From Ignavibacteriales bacterium (GTDB lineage Bacteria; Bacteroidota; Ignavibacteria; Ignavibacteriales; Ignavibacteriaceae): a DNA stretch of 64,000 nucleotides. Below, piece by piece: positions 50,529 through 59,004 of this stretch (position 1 is the stretch's first letter; every line of letters begins with the position of its first letter). The position numbers were made by a program, and so were the translations under genes. Where the stretch lies: NCBI GenBank assembly GCA_016714125.1, contig JADJNX010000021.1, forward strand, positions 1 through 64,000. The letters run 5' to 3'. The notes beneath the pieces are model-generated. The model was not told where the DNA came from. It saw only the letters and a list, made by a program, of their open reading frames with translations, and did no database searches.

Positions 50529-52184
50529 ATGAGAAAAATCGGCAAAAGCTTTTCAGAAGAAGAATCCTTTCATATTAAGGAAGATGTTTACAAGGAACTC
50601 GTAAGGAAACTTGAACACGAGAGAAAAAGAACCCACAAAGGCGGGGGAGACAAAGCTCTTCAGAAAATGAAGGATAAGGGTAAAATGCCTGCGAGGGAGA
50701 GGATTGCTCGACTTATCGACAAGGGTACAAACTTCTTTGAGTTAAATACTTTTGCAGCGCATGGAATGTATGAAGAGTTTGGCGGAGCTCCCGGATCAGG
50801 AACAATTTTTGGAATTGGGAAGATTCACGGGCGCGATTGTGTGATTGTTGCCAATGATTCCACAGTTAAGGCCGGAGCGTGGTTTCCAATTACCTGCAAA
50901 AAAAATCTGCGGGCACAGGAAATTGCAATCGAAAACAGATTGCCTGTTATCTATCTGGTTGACAGTGCAGGAGTATTTCTGCCACTTCAGGATGAAATAT
51001 TCCCCGATAAAGAACATTTTGGCAGGATTTTTAGAAATAACGCTAAAATGTCGGCGATGGGAATTCCACAAATTGCAGCCATCATGGGACCATGTGTTGC
51101 CGGTGGTGCATATCTTCCGATCATGAGTGATGAAGCTTTGATCGTTAGAGGTGAAGGGTCCGTTTTCCTTGCCGGTGCGCATCTCGTAAAAGCTGCCATT
51201 GGCGAAATTACTGACAACGATACTCTTGGCGGAGCAGTTGTTCAAAGTAACATTTCAGGTGTTACTGACTACATTATGGAAAACGATGAAGAGTGTCTCG
51301 ATCAGGGCAGGTCGCTGATAGAAAAATTTGGTGCACAAGCCAAAGCCGGATTCTCAAGAGAAACCCCCAGACTCCCTGACTTTCCAGAAAAAGGGATTTA
51401 CGGAATCCTTCCCGGTGATGCGATCAAACAATACGATACCTATGAACTGATCGCAAGAATTGTCGATGGTTCTGAGATTGATGAGTACAAGGCCGGTTAC
51501 GGCAAATCTCTGATAACCGCCTACGCCAGAATTGATGGTTGGGCTGTGGGAATTGTCGCTAACCAGAGGGCTGTTGTTAAATCCGCCAAAGGTGAGATGC
51601 AGGTTGGTGGAGTTATCTACTCCGATAGTGCCGACAAAGCTTCCCGATTCATCATGAACTGTAATCAAAAAAAGATTCCTCTACTGTTCCTTCAGGACGT
51701 GACTGGATTTATGGTGGGTACCAAAGCTGAACATGGTGGAATCATCAAAGATGGCGCTAAAATGGTTAATGCCGTTGCAAACAGTGTTGTCCCTAAAATT
51801 ACAATTATTGTTGGTAATAGTTACGGAGCAGGGAATTATGCAATGTGTGGAAAGGCTTATGATCCAAGGTTCATATTTGCATATCCTGCAGCAAAAATCA
51901 GTGTTATGGGTGGAAGTCAGGCAGCTAATGTATTAATGGACATCAAGACAAAGCAGTTCGAAAAGGCCGGCAAGGTTTTGGATGAAGAAACAAAACTAAA
52001 GATGTATGATGAAATCCGGGATTCTTATGAAAGTAAATCGTCACCCCTGTATGCCGCGGCAAGATTATGGGTTGATGAAGTGATAGACCCTGCAAAAACC
52101 CGTGAGTATATTTCTCGCAGTATCGAAGCAACCAACAACAATCCAAACATCGAAGAGTTTAAGCTGGGAGTTATACAAGTCTAA
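50529..52184 (+). CDS. Acyl-CoA carboxylase carboxyltransferase (beta) subunit
   Basis: A 551-residue carboxyltransferase, length like methylcrotonyl-CoA carboxylase beta. It moves CO2 from carboxybiotin to an acyl-CoA. The N-half has DKGKMPARERIARLID, then GPCVAGGAYLPIMSDEAL and VRGEGSVFLAGAHLVKAAIG; the C-half has FLQDVTGFMVGTKAEHGGII and IIVGNSYGAGNYAMCGKAY, the oxyanion-hole glycines. Four bases after the dehydrogenase stop. MCC-type sequence (VVQSNISGVTDYIMENDEE) suits leucine degradation together with an isovaleryl-CoA dehydrogenase, but propionyl- or geranyl-CoA are possible. The biotin carboxylase partner is not in the window. Confidence 0.9.
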   Translation: MRKIGKSFSEEESFHIKEDVYKELVRKLEHERKRTHKGGGDKALQKMKDKGKMPARERIARLIDKGTNFFELNTFAAHGMYEEFGGAPGSGTIFGIGKIHGRDCVIVANDSTVKAGAWFPITCKKNLRAQEIAIENRLPVIYLVDSAGVFLPLQDEIFPDKEHFGRIFRNNAKMSAMGIPQIAAIMGPCVAGGAYLPIMSDEALIVRGEGSVFLAGAHLVKAAIGEITDNDTLGGAVVQSNISGVTDYIMENDEECLDQGRSLIEKFGAQAKAGFSRETPRLPDFPEKGIYGILPGDAIKQYDTYELIARIVDGSEIDEYKAGYGKSLITAYARIDGWAVGIVANQRAVVKSAKGEMQVGGVIYSDSADKASRFIMNCNQKKIPLLFLQDVTGFMVGTKAEHGGIIKDGAKMVNAVANSVVPKITIIVGNSYGAGNYAMCGKAYDPRFIFAYPAAKISVMGGSQAANVLMDIKTKQFEKAGKVLDEETKLKMYDEIRDSYESKSSPLYAAARLWVDEVIDPAKTREYISRSIEATNNNPNIEEFKLGVIQV

Positions 52185-52202
52185 AGTAGCTTTGTTTTTG
52201 TT

Positions 52203-52240
52203 AAACGGATATCACGGATTTTCACAGATTCCACGGATGG
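52203..52240. repeat. Degenerate 10-base tandem repeat (CACGGATT-type)
   Basis: AAACGGAT, ATCACGGATT, TTCACAGATT, CCACGGATGG follow each other in a 10-base step. The next stretch has ACGCAGATACACGCAGATTAA in the same style. It lies in the 131-base convergent gap after the carboxyltransferase. I see no gene in it. Confidence 0.6.
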
Positions 52241-52296
52241 GGATTTTAGGGTACGCAGATACACGCAGATTAAACAGAGTTGCGCGGAGGGGTTGT

Positions 52297-52317
52297 AATA
52301 CCTAATACCTGATACCT
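52297..52317. repeat. 7-base tandem repeat (AATACCT x3)
   Basis: AATACCT, AATACCT, GATACCT in exact 7-base step, running into the stop codon of the thioesterase gene (52316-52318). It is the second distinct micro-repeat in this gap. Confidence 0.65.
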
Positions 52318-52732
52318 ACTCAACTGACCACTTACTTAATAATTCCTGCGTTGGTCTCATTGGTCTGAGGGTTTTGAAATCTATGGGACACCAGAGGGAG
52401 AGGGCTTCTACAAAAACGCGGGAGTCTGATTGCCTGTAGATGGTGGTGTATCTTTCAAACAGGTGTTTGCGGGTTTTGCCCACCCATGTTTTGACCACAA
52501 CCGTATCACCAAGTTTCGCTGAGTATTTGTAATCGATTTCATGCCGCGCGATTACAAATGCGAATGTTTGACTTAAGTGTGGGTCTGCACAGGTCATCCA
52601 ATGGTTTATGGCAGCTTCCTGAATCCACTTTACATAAATAAGATTACCCACATGATTGAGTTGATCAATATGTTCCTGTTCAACCGGGATTACCATTTCA
52701 AAAGGTGTGAGGGAGGTTAATTCATTATCCAT
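52316..52732 (-). CDS. Acyl-CoA thioesterase (4-hydroxybenzoyl-CoA thioesterase family)
   Basis: A 138-residue hotdog-fold protein. The family marks are the N-terminal IDQLNHVGNLIYVKWIQEAA, where D-x-x-N-H-V-x-N-x-x-Y is the active-site stretch, and RHEIDYKYSAKLGDTVVVKT. It is the first of its strand's genes to be seen from the right part of the run fmt-def-UXS-UGD, ten bases downstream of fmt. It may hydrolyse an acyl-CoA from the neighbouring catabolic genes or from lipid turnover; substrate unknown. Confidence 0.9.
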   Translation of the reverse strand: MDNELTSLTPFEMVIPVEQEHIDQLNHVGNLIYVKWIQEAAINHWMTCADPHLSQTFAFVIARHEIDYKYSAKLGDTVVVKTWVGKTRKHLFERYTTIYRQSDSRVFVEALSLWCPIDFKTLRPMRPTQELLSKWSVE

Positions 52733-52741
52733 TTTGACCCC

Positions 52742-53637
52742 CTAAAGTTTGTAACCTCTTAAAAACTCATCAGCGGTCATACGCTTTTTACCTTCCGGCT
52801 GAATTTCAAGAATTTCCAATGAACCGTTTCCTGTTCCAACAAAAATCTGACGTTTGGTTGTCATGAACTGACCGGGAGCAAGGTCTTGTTCTGAGAGGGC
52901 AGTTTTATAGATTTTAAATTGTTTATCGTTATGAAAGAAAAATGCCCCGGGGGATGGGGATAGTCCTCTCACAAGATTGTGAATTGAGATGGCTTCACTA
53001 TTAAAATCGAGTTGACATATTTCTTTGGTGATTTTTGGAGCCGGAGAAGCAAGGGAATCATCCTGCGGTAGGAGATGTACATTTCCCGAGGCAAGCATTT
53101 CGACTGTGCTTATTACCAAACCCGCCCCAACTTCTGCCATTTTTTCATAAAGTGAACCAAAGTTATCACTCTCTTCGATAGCAACTTCTTCTTTTAAGTA
53201 AATATTACCGGTATCAACTTTATCGGCGAGTTTAAAGGTGGTGAGACCTGTTATTTTGTCGCCTTTGATAATTGCCCACTGTATTGGAGCAGCACCACGA
53301 TATTTGGGGAGTAAAGATCCATGCAGGTTAAAACTTCCCAAAGGTGGAAGGTTGTAAACTGATGCCGGAAGAATTTTAAATGCCACAACGATAAAGAGGT
53401 CGGCATTGATTTCTTTTAGTTGTGAAACAAATTCTTCTGATTTGAGAGATTCAGGTTGAATCACCGGAATATTGTGTTCAATTGCAAATTGTTTTACGGG
53501 AGAGGGAAGAATCTTTTTTCCGCGTCCCTGTTCTTTGTCGGTTACAGTAACAACAGCAACAACTTCATGAGCCGAATCGGCAAGTCTTTCGAGACATTTA
53601 ACAGCTATAGAGGGAGTCCCGAAAAAACTATTTTCAT
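52742..53637 (-). CDS. fmt: Methionyl-tRNA formyltransferase (frameshifted at N-terminus)
   Basis: Fmt puts a formyl group on initiator Met-tRNA, the partner reaction of def next door. After repair the protein starts MKIVFFGTPSIAVKCLERLA at ATG 53637; the six-T run there needs one more T. The alternative longer frame with MTIPLPKENATNENS is not family-like. Further: SFNLHGSLLPKYRGAAPIQW (the SLLPxxRGxAPxxW signature with catalytic His) and TFKLADKVDTGNIYLKEEV. About 298 residues. The C-terminal domain ends EGKKRMTADEFLRGYKL. The start is 62 bases after the def stop. Confidence 0.93.
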
Positions 53638-53698
53638 TAGTCGCGTTCTCTTTCGGTAACGGGATAGTCAACTTCCACTTTTCGGTTTTTAATCCTGA

Positions 53699-54190
53699 TC
53701 AGCTCTCTTTTAAGTTTTTTTGCTGATCTTCGGGGATACGATCGGTAAAATATATTCCTTGCAGGTGGTCATATTCATGTTGAATTACACGGGCAAGGAA
53801 ATCATCAACTTCAAGGGTCTGATCGTTAAACTCGAGATCTTTGAATAGAATCTTAATTTTCTTCGGTCGGATAACTTCTGCTCTGACATCAGGGATGCTG
53901 AGGCATCCTTCTTCATATGAATCAGTTTCTTCTGATCTTTCAACAATTTTTGGATTGATGAATACACGGGGTTTTTCGTTGGGGTAGTCTTTCATCACAG
54001 AGATGTCAACAACAAAAACAGACTTTGAAGAGCCCACTTGATTTGCTGCGAGTCCAACACCTGAAGCCTCATGCATTGTTTCAAACATATCCTTTACAAA
54101 TTTGATCGTCTCAGGATCAATTTTTTGAACCGGGATTGTTTTTTTACGGAGTATTTTGTCTCCGTACTGATTAACGGGAATTTGGGTCAT
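53699..54190 (-). CDS. def: Peptide deformylase
   Basis: Def removes the formyl group from nascent proteins. The 163-residue protein has the three motifs: GVGLAANQVG, EGCLSIP and QHEYDHLQG, with Cys and two His as metal ligands. The start overlaps the UXS gene by 20 bases. def-fmt adjacency is widespread. Type I, slightly short C-terminal tail. Confidence 0.96.
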   Translation of the reverse strand: MTQIPVNQYGDKILRKKTIPVQKIDPETIKFVKDMFETMHEASGVGLAANQVGSSKSVFVVDISVMKDYPNEKPRVFINPKIVERSEETDSYEEGCLSIPDVRAEVIRPKKIKILFKDLEFNDQTLEVDDFLARVIQHEYDHLQGIYFTDRIPEDQQKNLKES

Positions 54191-55138
54191 AACTAATTAA
54201 GGTTAGTTGATTCTTAAAATAATCGATTGTTTTTATCACACCGGATTTTCTGTCAACCTTTGGAGCCCATCCAAGAATTTCAGTGGCTCTTGTGATATCG
54301 GGTTGGCGAACTTTAGGGTCATCTTCCGGCAGTTCCATATAAGTAATACTGCTTTTGGTACCTGTAAGTTCAATAACTTCTTCAGCAAACTGTTTTATTG
54401 TGATTTCTGCGGGATTACCAATGTTAACAGGATATACTTCGTTAGAGAAGAGCAACCTGACCAGTCCATCCACAAGATCATCAACATAACAAAAACTTCT
54501 TGTTTGGGATCCGTCACCAAAAATTGTTAATGGTTCGTTGTGAAGAGCCTGAGAAATAAATGCAGGAAGAGCACGTCCGTCGTTTAGACGCATTCTGGGA
54601 CCGTAGGTATTAAAAATTCTTGCAATCCTGGTTTGAACACCATGGTATCTGTTGTAAGCCATTGTTAATGATTCGGCAAATCTTTTTGCTTCGTCATAAA
54701 CTCCTCTTGGTCCAACAGTATTCACATTTCCCCAATAACTTTCGGTTTGTGGGTGGATGAGTGGGTCACCATAAACTTCAGAAGTTGAAGGCGAGTAGAA
54801 AGACCGCGTTTTTCTCTTTAGCCAAGACCAAGTGCTTTATGGGTTCCGAGGGAGCCCACCTTTAGGGTTTGGATAGGGAGTTGCAGATAATCAATTGGAC
54901 TTGCCGGTGAAGCAAAATGGAGGATATAGTCAACGGGCCCCATAACATGGATAAAATTGGTAATATCATGTTTGATGAATGAGAAATCCTCATTTCCAAA
55001 CAGATGTCCAATATTGTCGAGATTTCCTGTTATGAGATTATCGATGCAAATTACTTTACAATCCTCACGAATAAGTTTATCGGCGAGATGTGATCCTAAA
55101 AATCCGGCTCCACCGGTGATAACGGCTGTTTTTTTCAT
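54171..55138 (-). CDS. uxs: UDP-glucuronate decarboxylase (UDP-xylose synthase; frameshifted)
   Basis: An SDR-type enzyme that turns UDP-glucuronate into UDP-xylose. The N-terminus TAVITGGAGFLGSHLADKLI is the NAD-binding loop; HFASPASPIDYLQLPIQTLK and the STSEVYGDPLIHPQTESYWG stretch are typical of UXS; YDEAK is the catalytic Y-x3-K. The middle stretch between 54725 and 54818 lies in other frames: one G too many near 54822 and one T too many near 54793. About 322 residues. It follows UDP-glucose dehydrogenase with a one-base overlap, so together they make UDP-xylose from UDP-glucose. Confidence 0.88.
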
Positions 55139-56466
55139 TAATTAATACCTTTGGTGGTTTTTCTTCCAATGCTGTAATAAGAGAATCCAAGTTTTGCATC
55201 TCTTTTTACTTCATACATATTTCTTCCGTCAAATATCAGCGGTGAATTTAACTTTGATCTCAAATTGTTAAAATCGGGTTTTCTGAACTCACCCCACTCA
55301 GTGAAAATGACCAGAGCATCAGCACCATCAAGAGCGGAATATTTATCGGCAGCATACATGATAGTGTCATCGAGATAAAAACGGGCATTTTCGGAAGCCA
55401 CAGGGTCATAAGCAGTTATAGAAACGCCTTCACTTACCAACCGTTTAATTACTGTAACAGAAGGGGCTTCTCTCATGTCGTCGGTATCGGGTTTAAATGC
55501 CAATCCCCAAACAGCAAGTTTTTTCCCTTTTAGTTCTCCGTTAAAATGGGAGAATATTTTGTTGAAAAAGCGTGCTCTTTGTTCTTGATTAATTCGGTCA
55601 ACTTCTGCGAGCAGAACAAGTTTGGCATCAAAATCGATTGAAGTTTTAATCAGAGCATTAACATCTTTTGGGAAACATGAGCCTCCATAACCGATTCCGG
55701 GGAAGAGGAACTTGTGTCCAATTCTTGTATCCGAACCCATTCCAAGTCTCACAAGATCGATATCAGCTTCAGCTTTTTCGCAAAAATTAGCGAGGTCATT
55801 CATAAATGTGATTTTTGTGGCGAGGAAACTGTTAGCTGCGTATTTTGTAACTTCAGCACTTCTAATATCCATTTCGATAATTGAGTTACCGAGGGCGACA
55901 AATGGTTCGTAAAGATCTCGTAGCATCTCAAGTGCTTTTTCGGAATCAGAACCGATTACAATTCTGTCGGGTTTCATAAAATCTTCAACTGCAAAACCTT
56001 CTCTCAGGAATTCAGGATTTGAAGCGACTGCAAAATTTTTGATGCCTTTGGTGGTGAGAATACCAAATATTTTTTCACCGGTACCAACAGGAGCGGTGCT
56101 TTTATTGATGATTAATTTAAAGTCATCAATCTCTGAAAGGATGTCACCAAGTTTCCCTGTAATGTTCATCACATGGCTAAGATCTGCGGAGCCGTCTTCA
56201 TCCTGAGGAGTAGGCAGACACAGAAAGATCATGTCGGATGAGAGAGCTGCTGCTTTAAGGTCATCGGTAAATTTAAGTCTGCCGTTGTTGAAGTTTCGTG
56301 AATAGATAACTTCGAGGCCGGGCTCATAAATTGTAATATGGTTGGAGTTTAATTTTTCAAGTTTATTTTTATCATTATCGACACAGATAACATTATTTCC
56401 CATTTCAGCGAAACAGGTTCCGGAGACAAGACCCACATATCCCGTTCCAATAATAGCGATGTTCAT
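55138..56466 (-). CDS. ugd: UDP-glucose 6-dehydrogenase
   Basis: It oxidises UDP-glucose twice to UDP-glucuronate. The 442-residue protein starts with the NAD-binding IAIIGTGYVGLVSGTCFAE and has STAPVGTGEK, the SNPEFLREGFAVEDF stretch and the catalytic cysteine in GIGYGGSCFPKDVNAL. The C-terminal domain has WGLAFKPDTDDMREAPS. Full length. Its stop overlaps the UXS start. It is divergent from the GT2 gene at 56598, which may use the sugar nucleotides made here. Confidence 0.95.
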   Translation of the reverse strand: MNIAIIGTGYVGLVSGTCFAEMGNNVICVDNDKNKLEKLNSNHITIYEPGLEVIYSRNFNNGRLKFTDDLKAAALSSDMIFLCLPTPQDEDGSADLSHVMNITGKLGDILSEIDDFKLIINKSTAPVGTGEKIFGILTTKGIKNFAVASNPEFLREGFAVEDFMKPDRIVIGSDSEKALEMLRDLYEPFVALGNSIIEMDIRSAEVTKYAANSFLATKITFMNDLANFCEKAEADIDLVRLGMGSDTRIGHKFLFPGIGYGGSCFPKDVNALIKTSIDFDAKLVLLAEVDRINQEQRARFFNKIFSHFNGELKGKKLAVWGLAFKPDTDDMREAPSVTVIKRLVSEGVSITAYDPVASENARFYLDDTIMYAADKYSALDGADALVIFTEWGEFRKPDFNNLRSKLNSPLIFDGRNMYEVKRDAKLGFSYYSIGRKTTKGIN

Positions 56467-56597
56467 TAAAATTTTACCTTTCTGAATAAAATCACAACAA
56501 CAAATATAACGGTTGAGGGCGAAATAATCAGTTGCAATATGGTTAGCAGACCGATAATTATTAAATTAGCAGATTAGTTTTTTTTCTGAAAGTAGTG

Positions 56598-57798
56598 ATG
56601 CAATCCATTCCGTTTTATATCTTTATAATTTCGATGTTCTTTCTGTTTCATACCTATCTTTTTTATCCGATAATAGTGAAAATATATTCACTTGCTGCCG
56701 CAAAAAAGTTTGTGAAAGAGAAAAATAAGTTGCCAAAAGTATCTGTTCTTATCGCAGCTTATAATGAAGAAAAAGTAATCAGGGAAACGGTTGAAACACT
56801 CCTGGCATCTGATTATCCCAGGGACAGATTTGAGGTTATAGTTGGTTCTGATAATTCAAAAGACAGAACCCATGAGATCATGGAGGAGCTTGCTGCATCC
56901 GACTCTCGAGTTAAATTTTTTCCTTTTTTTGAGAGAAACGGAAAACCCGGAGTTTTAAATAGAATTGAAGAGAAAGCATTCGGCGATGTGCTGGTCTTTT
57001 GTGATTCAAATATACTTTTGACAAAAATGCACTGATGGAAATGGCATCACTTTTTGCCGATAAAAGGGTTGGGGGTGTTTCCGGTGAAATCAGATTAAAA
57101 ACGAGCAAAACCGGCAATCAGGAAGGTACCTATTGGAAACTTGAATCGAGGATAAAAGATTCTGAGGGGAAAGTTGGTTCATTGATCGGAGCCAACGGTG
57201 GAATGTATGCAATTAGAAGAGAACTCTATTGGAAATATCCCGTTGGAGAAACAATCCAGGATGATATTCTGATGACATTAAAGGTGATATCTGCAGGATA
57301 TGATTTTACTTATGATACACTGGCATACTCGCATGAAGAGCCAACTGCGACGAATGAAGCTGAATTTAAACGCAAAAAAGAATTCAGGTTAGTAATTTGG
57401 GGACATTACGATATGTAAAGGAGTTCCTGAACCCATTTGCAGGTTTTACTGCTTTTGCACTTTGGTCTCATAAAATTCTCAGGTGGTTTTCACCACATTT
57501 GTTAATTCTTCTGATTATCAGCAATTTATTTTTACTCGATTATTCTCCATTTTTCATGTTAAGCATTTATACAATTGGTGCCACATTGAAACCTGGCGAT
57601 TCTGGGGTACTTTTTTAACAGATTGGGATTAAGATTTCTCCCGTTTTTGCTTTTTACTATTTTTATGGGACACTTGGAGCCCTGCTTGCAGGATCATTCA
57701 AATATTATTTCAAAAAACGACTGCCACTTGGGAACCAACAAAAAGGGTATAGTTTAATGGTATTGTACAAACAAAATTTTATTTTCGATAGGAATTAG
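56598..57798 (+). CDS. Glycosyltransferase family 2, membrane-bound (frameshifted)
   Basis: A processive-type GT2 of about 400 residues. N-terminal helix (IPFYIFIISMFFLFHTYLFY), then VSVLIAAYNEEKVIRETVE, SDNSKDRTHEIMEEL, VFCDSN (DxD-like), IGANGGMYAIRREL and QDDILM. Frame breaks lie near 57025, near 57390 and near 57600; the pieces LFADKRVGGVSGEIRLK, FLNPFAGFTAFALWSHKILR and TLGALLAGSFKYYFKKRL continue one protein with C-terminal membrane helices to TAG 57796. It probably makes a surface polysaccharide. The alternative GTG 56595 lies one codon upstream of ATG 56598. Confidence 0.85.
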
Positions 57799-57800
57799 TT

Positions 57801-58310
57801 ATGACAGAAAAAGTAATTGCCATTGTAGGCATGGGTGGAGGAGTTTCTTTGGGAACAGCTCTCAAATTTGGTAAAGAGAATTTTATTGTTGCAATGATTG
57901 GCAGAAACGGTACCAAATTGAGGGATTACAAGGATATCCTGGAAACACACGGTATCAGATCAGAATGTTATATCGGTAATGCGGCGGATGAATATTCCCT
58001 CAAAGATGCCCTAAGAAGGATTGAAGAGGAACTCGGAACACCAGATGTACTTCTTTATAATGTTGCAAATGTTAAAGGCGTGAATCTTCTTAACGAAACC
58101 ACCGATGGCATGTTATACGATTATAAAATGAATGTGGTTGGTGCAGTAATTTGCCGAAGAAGTCATCCCGGGATGAAAAAGAGGGGCAATGGCTGCATCT
58201 TATTAACAGGTGGTGGTTATTCATTTTATCCTGATCCAAATTTTGGTTCACTTGGAATTGGTAAAGCCGGCATAAGGAACTTAAAATTAATAATCAGGAG
58301 AGAAAAATGA
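57801..58310 (+). CDS. Truncated short-chain dehydrogenase/reductase (SDR)
   Basis: A 169-residue SDR-like protein, short by about 60-80 residues compared with the family. The Rossmann start IAIVGMGGGVSLGTALKFG replaces the usual TGxxxGxG; NVANV is in place of NNAG. The active-site region LLTGGGYSFYPDPNFGSLGI-GKAGIRN keeps the K but not the Tyr of Y-x3-K. Immediately after GIRN the protein ends KLIIRREK, and the next gene starts within its stop codon (ATGA). The C-terminal catalytic and substrate part seems deleted. It may be inactive. Confidence 0.7.
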   Translation: MTEKVIAIVGMGGGVSLGTALKFGKENFIVAMIGRNGTKLRDYKDILETHGIRSECYIGNAADEYSLKDALRRIEEELGTPDVLLYNVANVKGVNLLNETTDGMLYDYKMNVVGAVICRRSHPGMKKRGNGCILLTGGGYSFYPDPNFGSLGIGKAGIRNLKLIIRREK

Positions 58311-58843
58311 GAAGGTATGGTTTTTTGATCGTCCTGTTCTTTTTATTGCCATTTTCAGGGTGTGGCGGAGAAAAGCAGCATGACTCAAATATCGGCGGTG
58401 ATTATGCCACGGTAGAGAGAATCACTGATGGGGATACTTTTTCTGTAATTTTTAATGGCAGAAAAGAAAAGATCCGTCTGATCGGAATCGATACACCTGA
58501 ATCGAGAAGAAATGATCGCTCAAAAAAACAAGGGAAAGAGGAGAATCTGGATCAGGAGGAGATTGTAGCCATGGGGAAGGAAGCAAAAGCTTTCATGACC
58601 CGACAAATTCAAAAAGGGCATCAAGTGAAGCTGGAATTTGATGTTCAGGAACGGGATAAATATGGCAGGTTTTTATGTTATGTCTATCTTGAAGACGGCA
58701 GAATGTTAAACGAAATTATGATCGGTGAAGGTTATGCTTATCCTTTAACAATTGCACCAAATGTTAAATATGAATCAAAATTTCGTGAGGCATTTGTGAG
58801 TGCACGGGAAAACAACAGAGGGCTTTGGAAAAAAGTAAAATAA
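58307..58843 (+). CDS. Lipoprotein thermonuclease (SNase family)
   Basis: A 178-residue nuclease of the staphylococcal type, anchored through a lipobox (FLLPFSGCGGEK). The fold core is ERITDGDTFSVIF, KIRLIGIDTPESR (catalytic Asp/Arg), MGKEAKAFM, DKYGRFLCYVYLEDGRML (second Arg) and ARENNRGLWKK. It should act on DNA or RNA outside the inner membrane, with Ca2+. ATG overlaps the SDR stop, so they are coupled. A role in nutrient recovery or biofilm DNA turnover is inference. Confidence 0.93.
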   Translation: MRRYGFLIVLFFLLPFSGCGGEKQHDSNIGGDYATVERITDGDTFSVIFNGRKEKIRLIGIDTPESRRNDRSKKQGKEENLDQEEIVAMGKEAKAFMTRQIQKGHQVKLEFDVQERDKYGRFLCYVYLEDGRMLNEIMIGEGYAYPLTIAPNVKYESKFREAFVSARENNRGLWKKVK

Positions 58844-58907
58844 CTGATCTTTTATACTCTTTAACAAATTTTAAAATATTTAACAAAAAAGTCAAAATTC
58901 CCTCCAA

Positions 58908-58931
58908 ATATTTTGTTGAGAAACAAAATAT
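58908..58931. promoter_or_regulatory. Perfect inverted repeat upstream of a T9SS gene
   Basis: ATATTTTGTT, loop GAGA, AACAAAATAT. It lies 75 bases before the start at 59005 and after the nuclease gene. AT-rich, no T-run after, so an operator is more likely than a terminator. Confidence 0.4.
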
Positions 58932-59004
58932 CCTTAATTTGTGGTAGTTAAAAATAATTCTCCTCCCGAATAATAATCATATCACATAACAAATATCGAG
59001 TATA

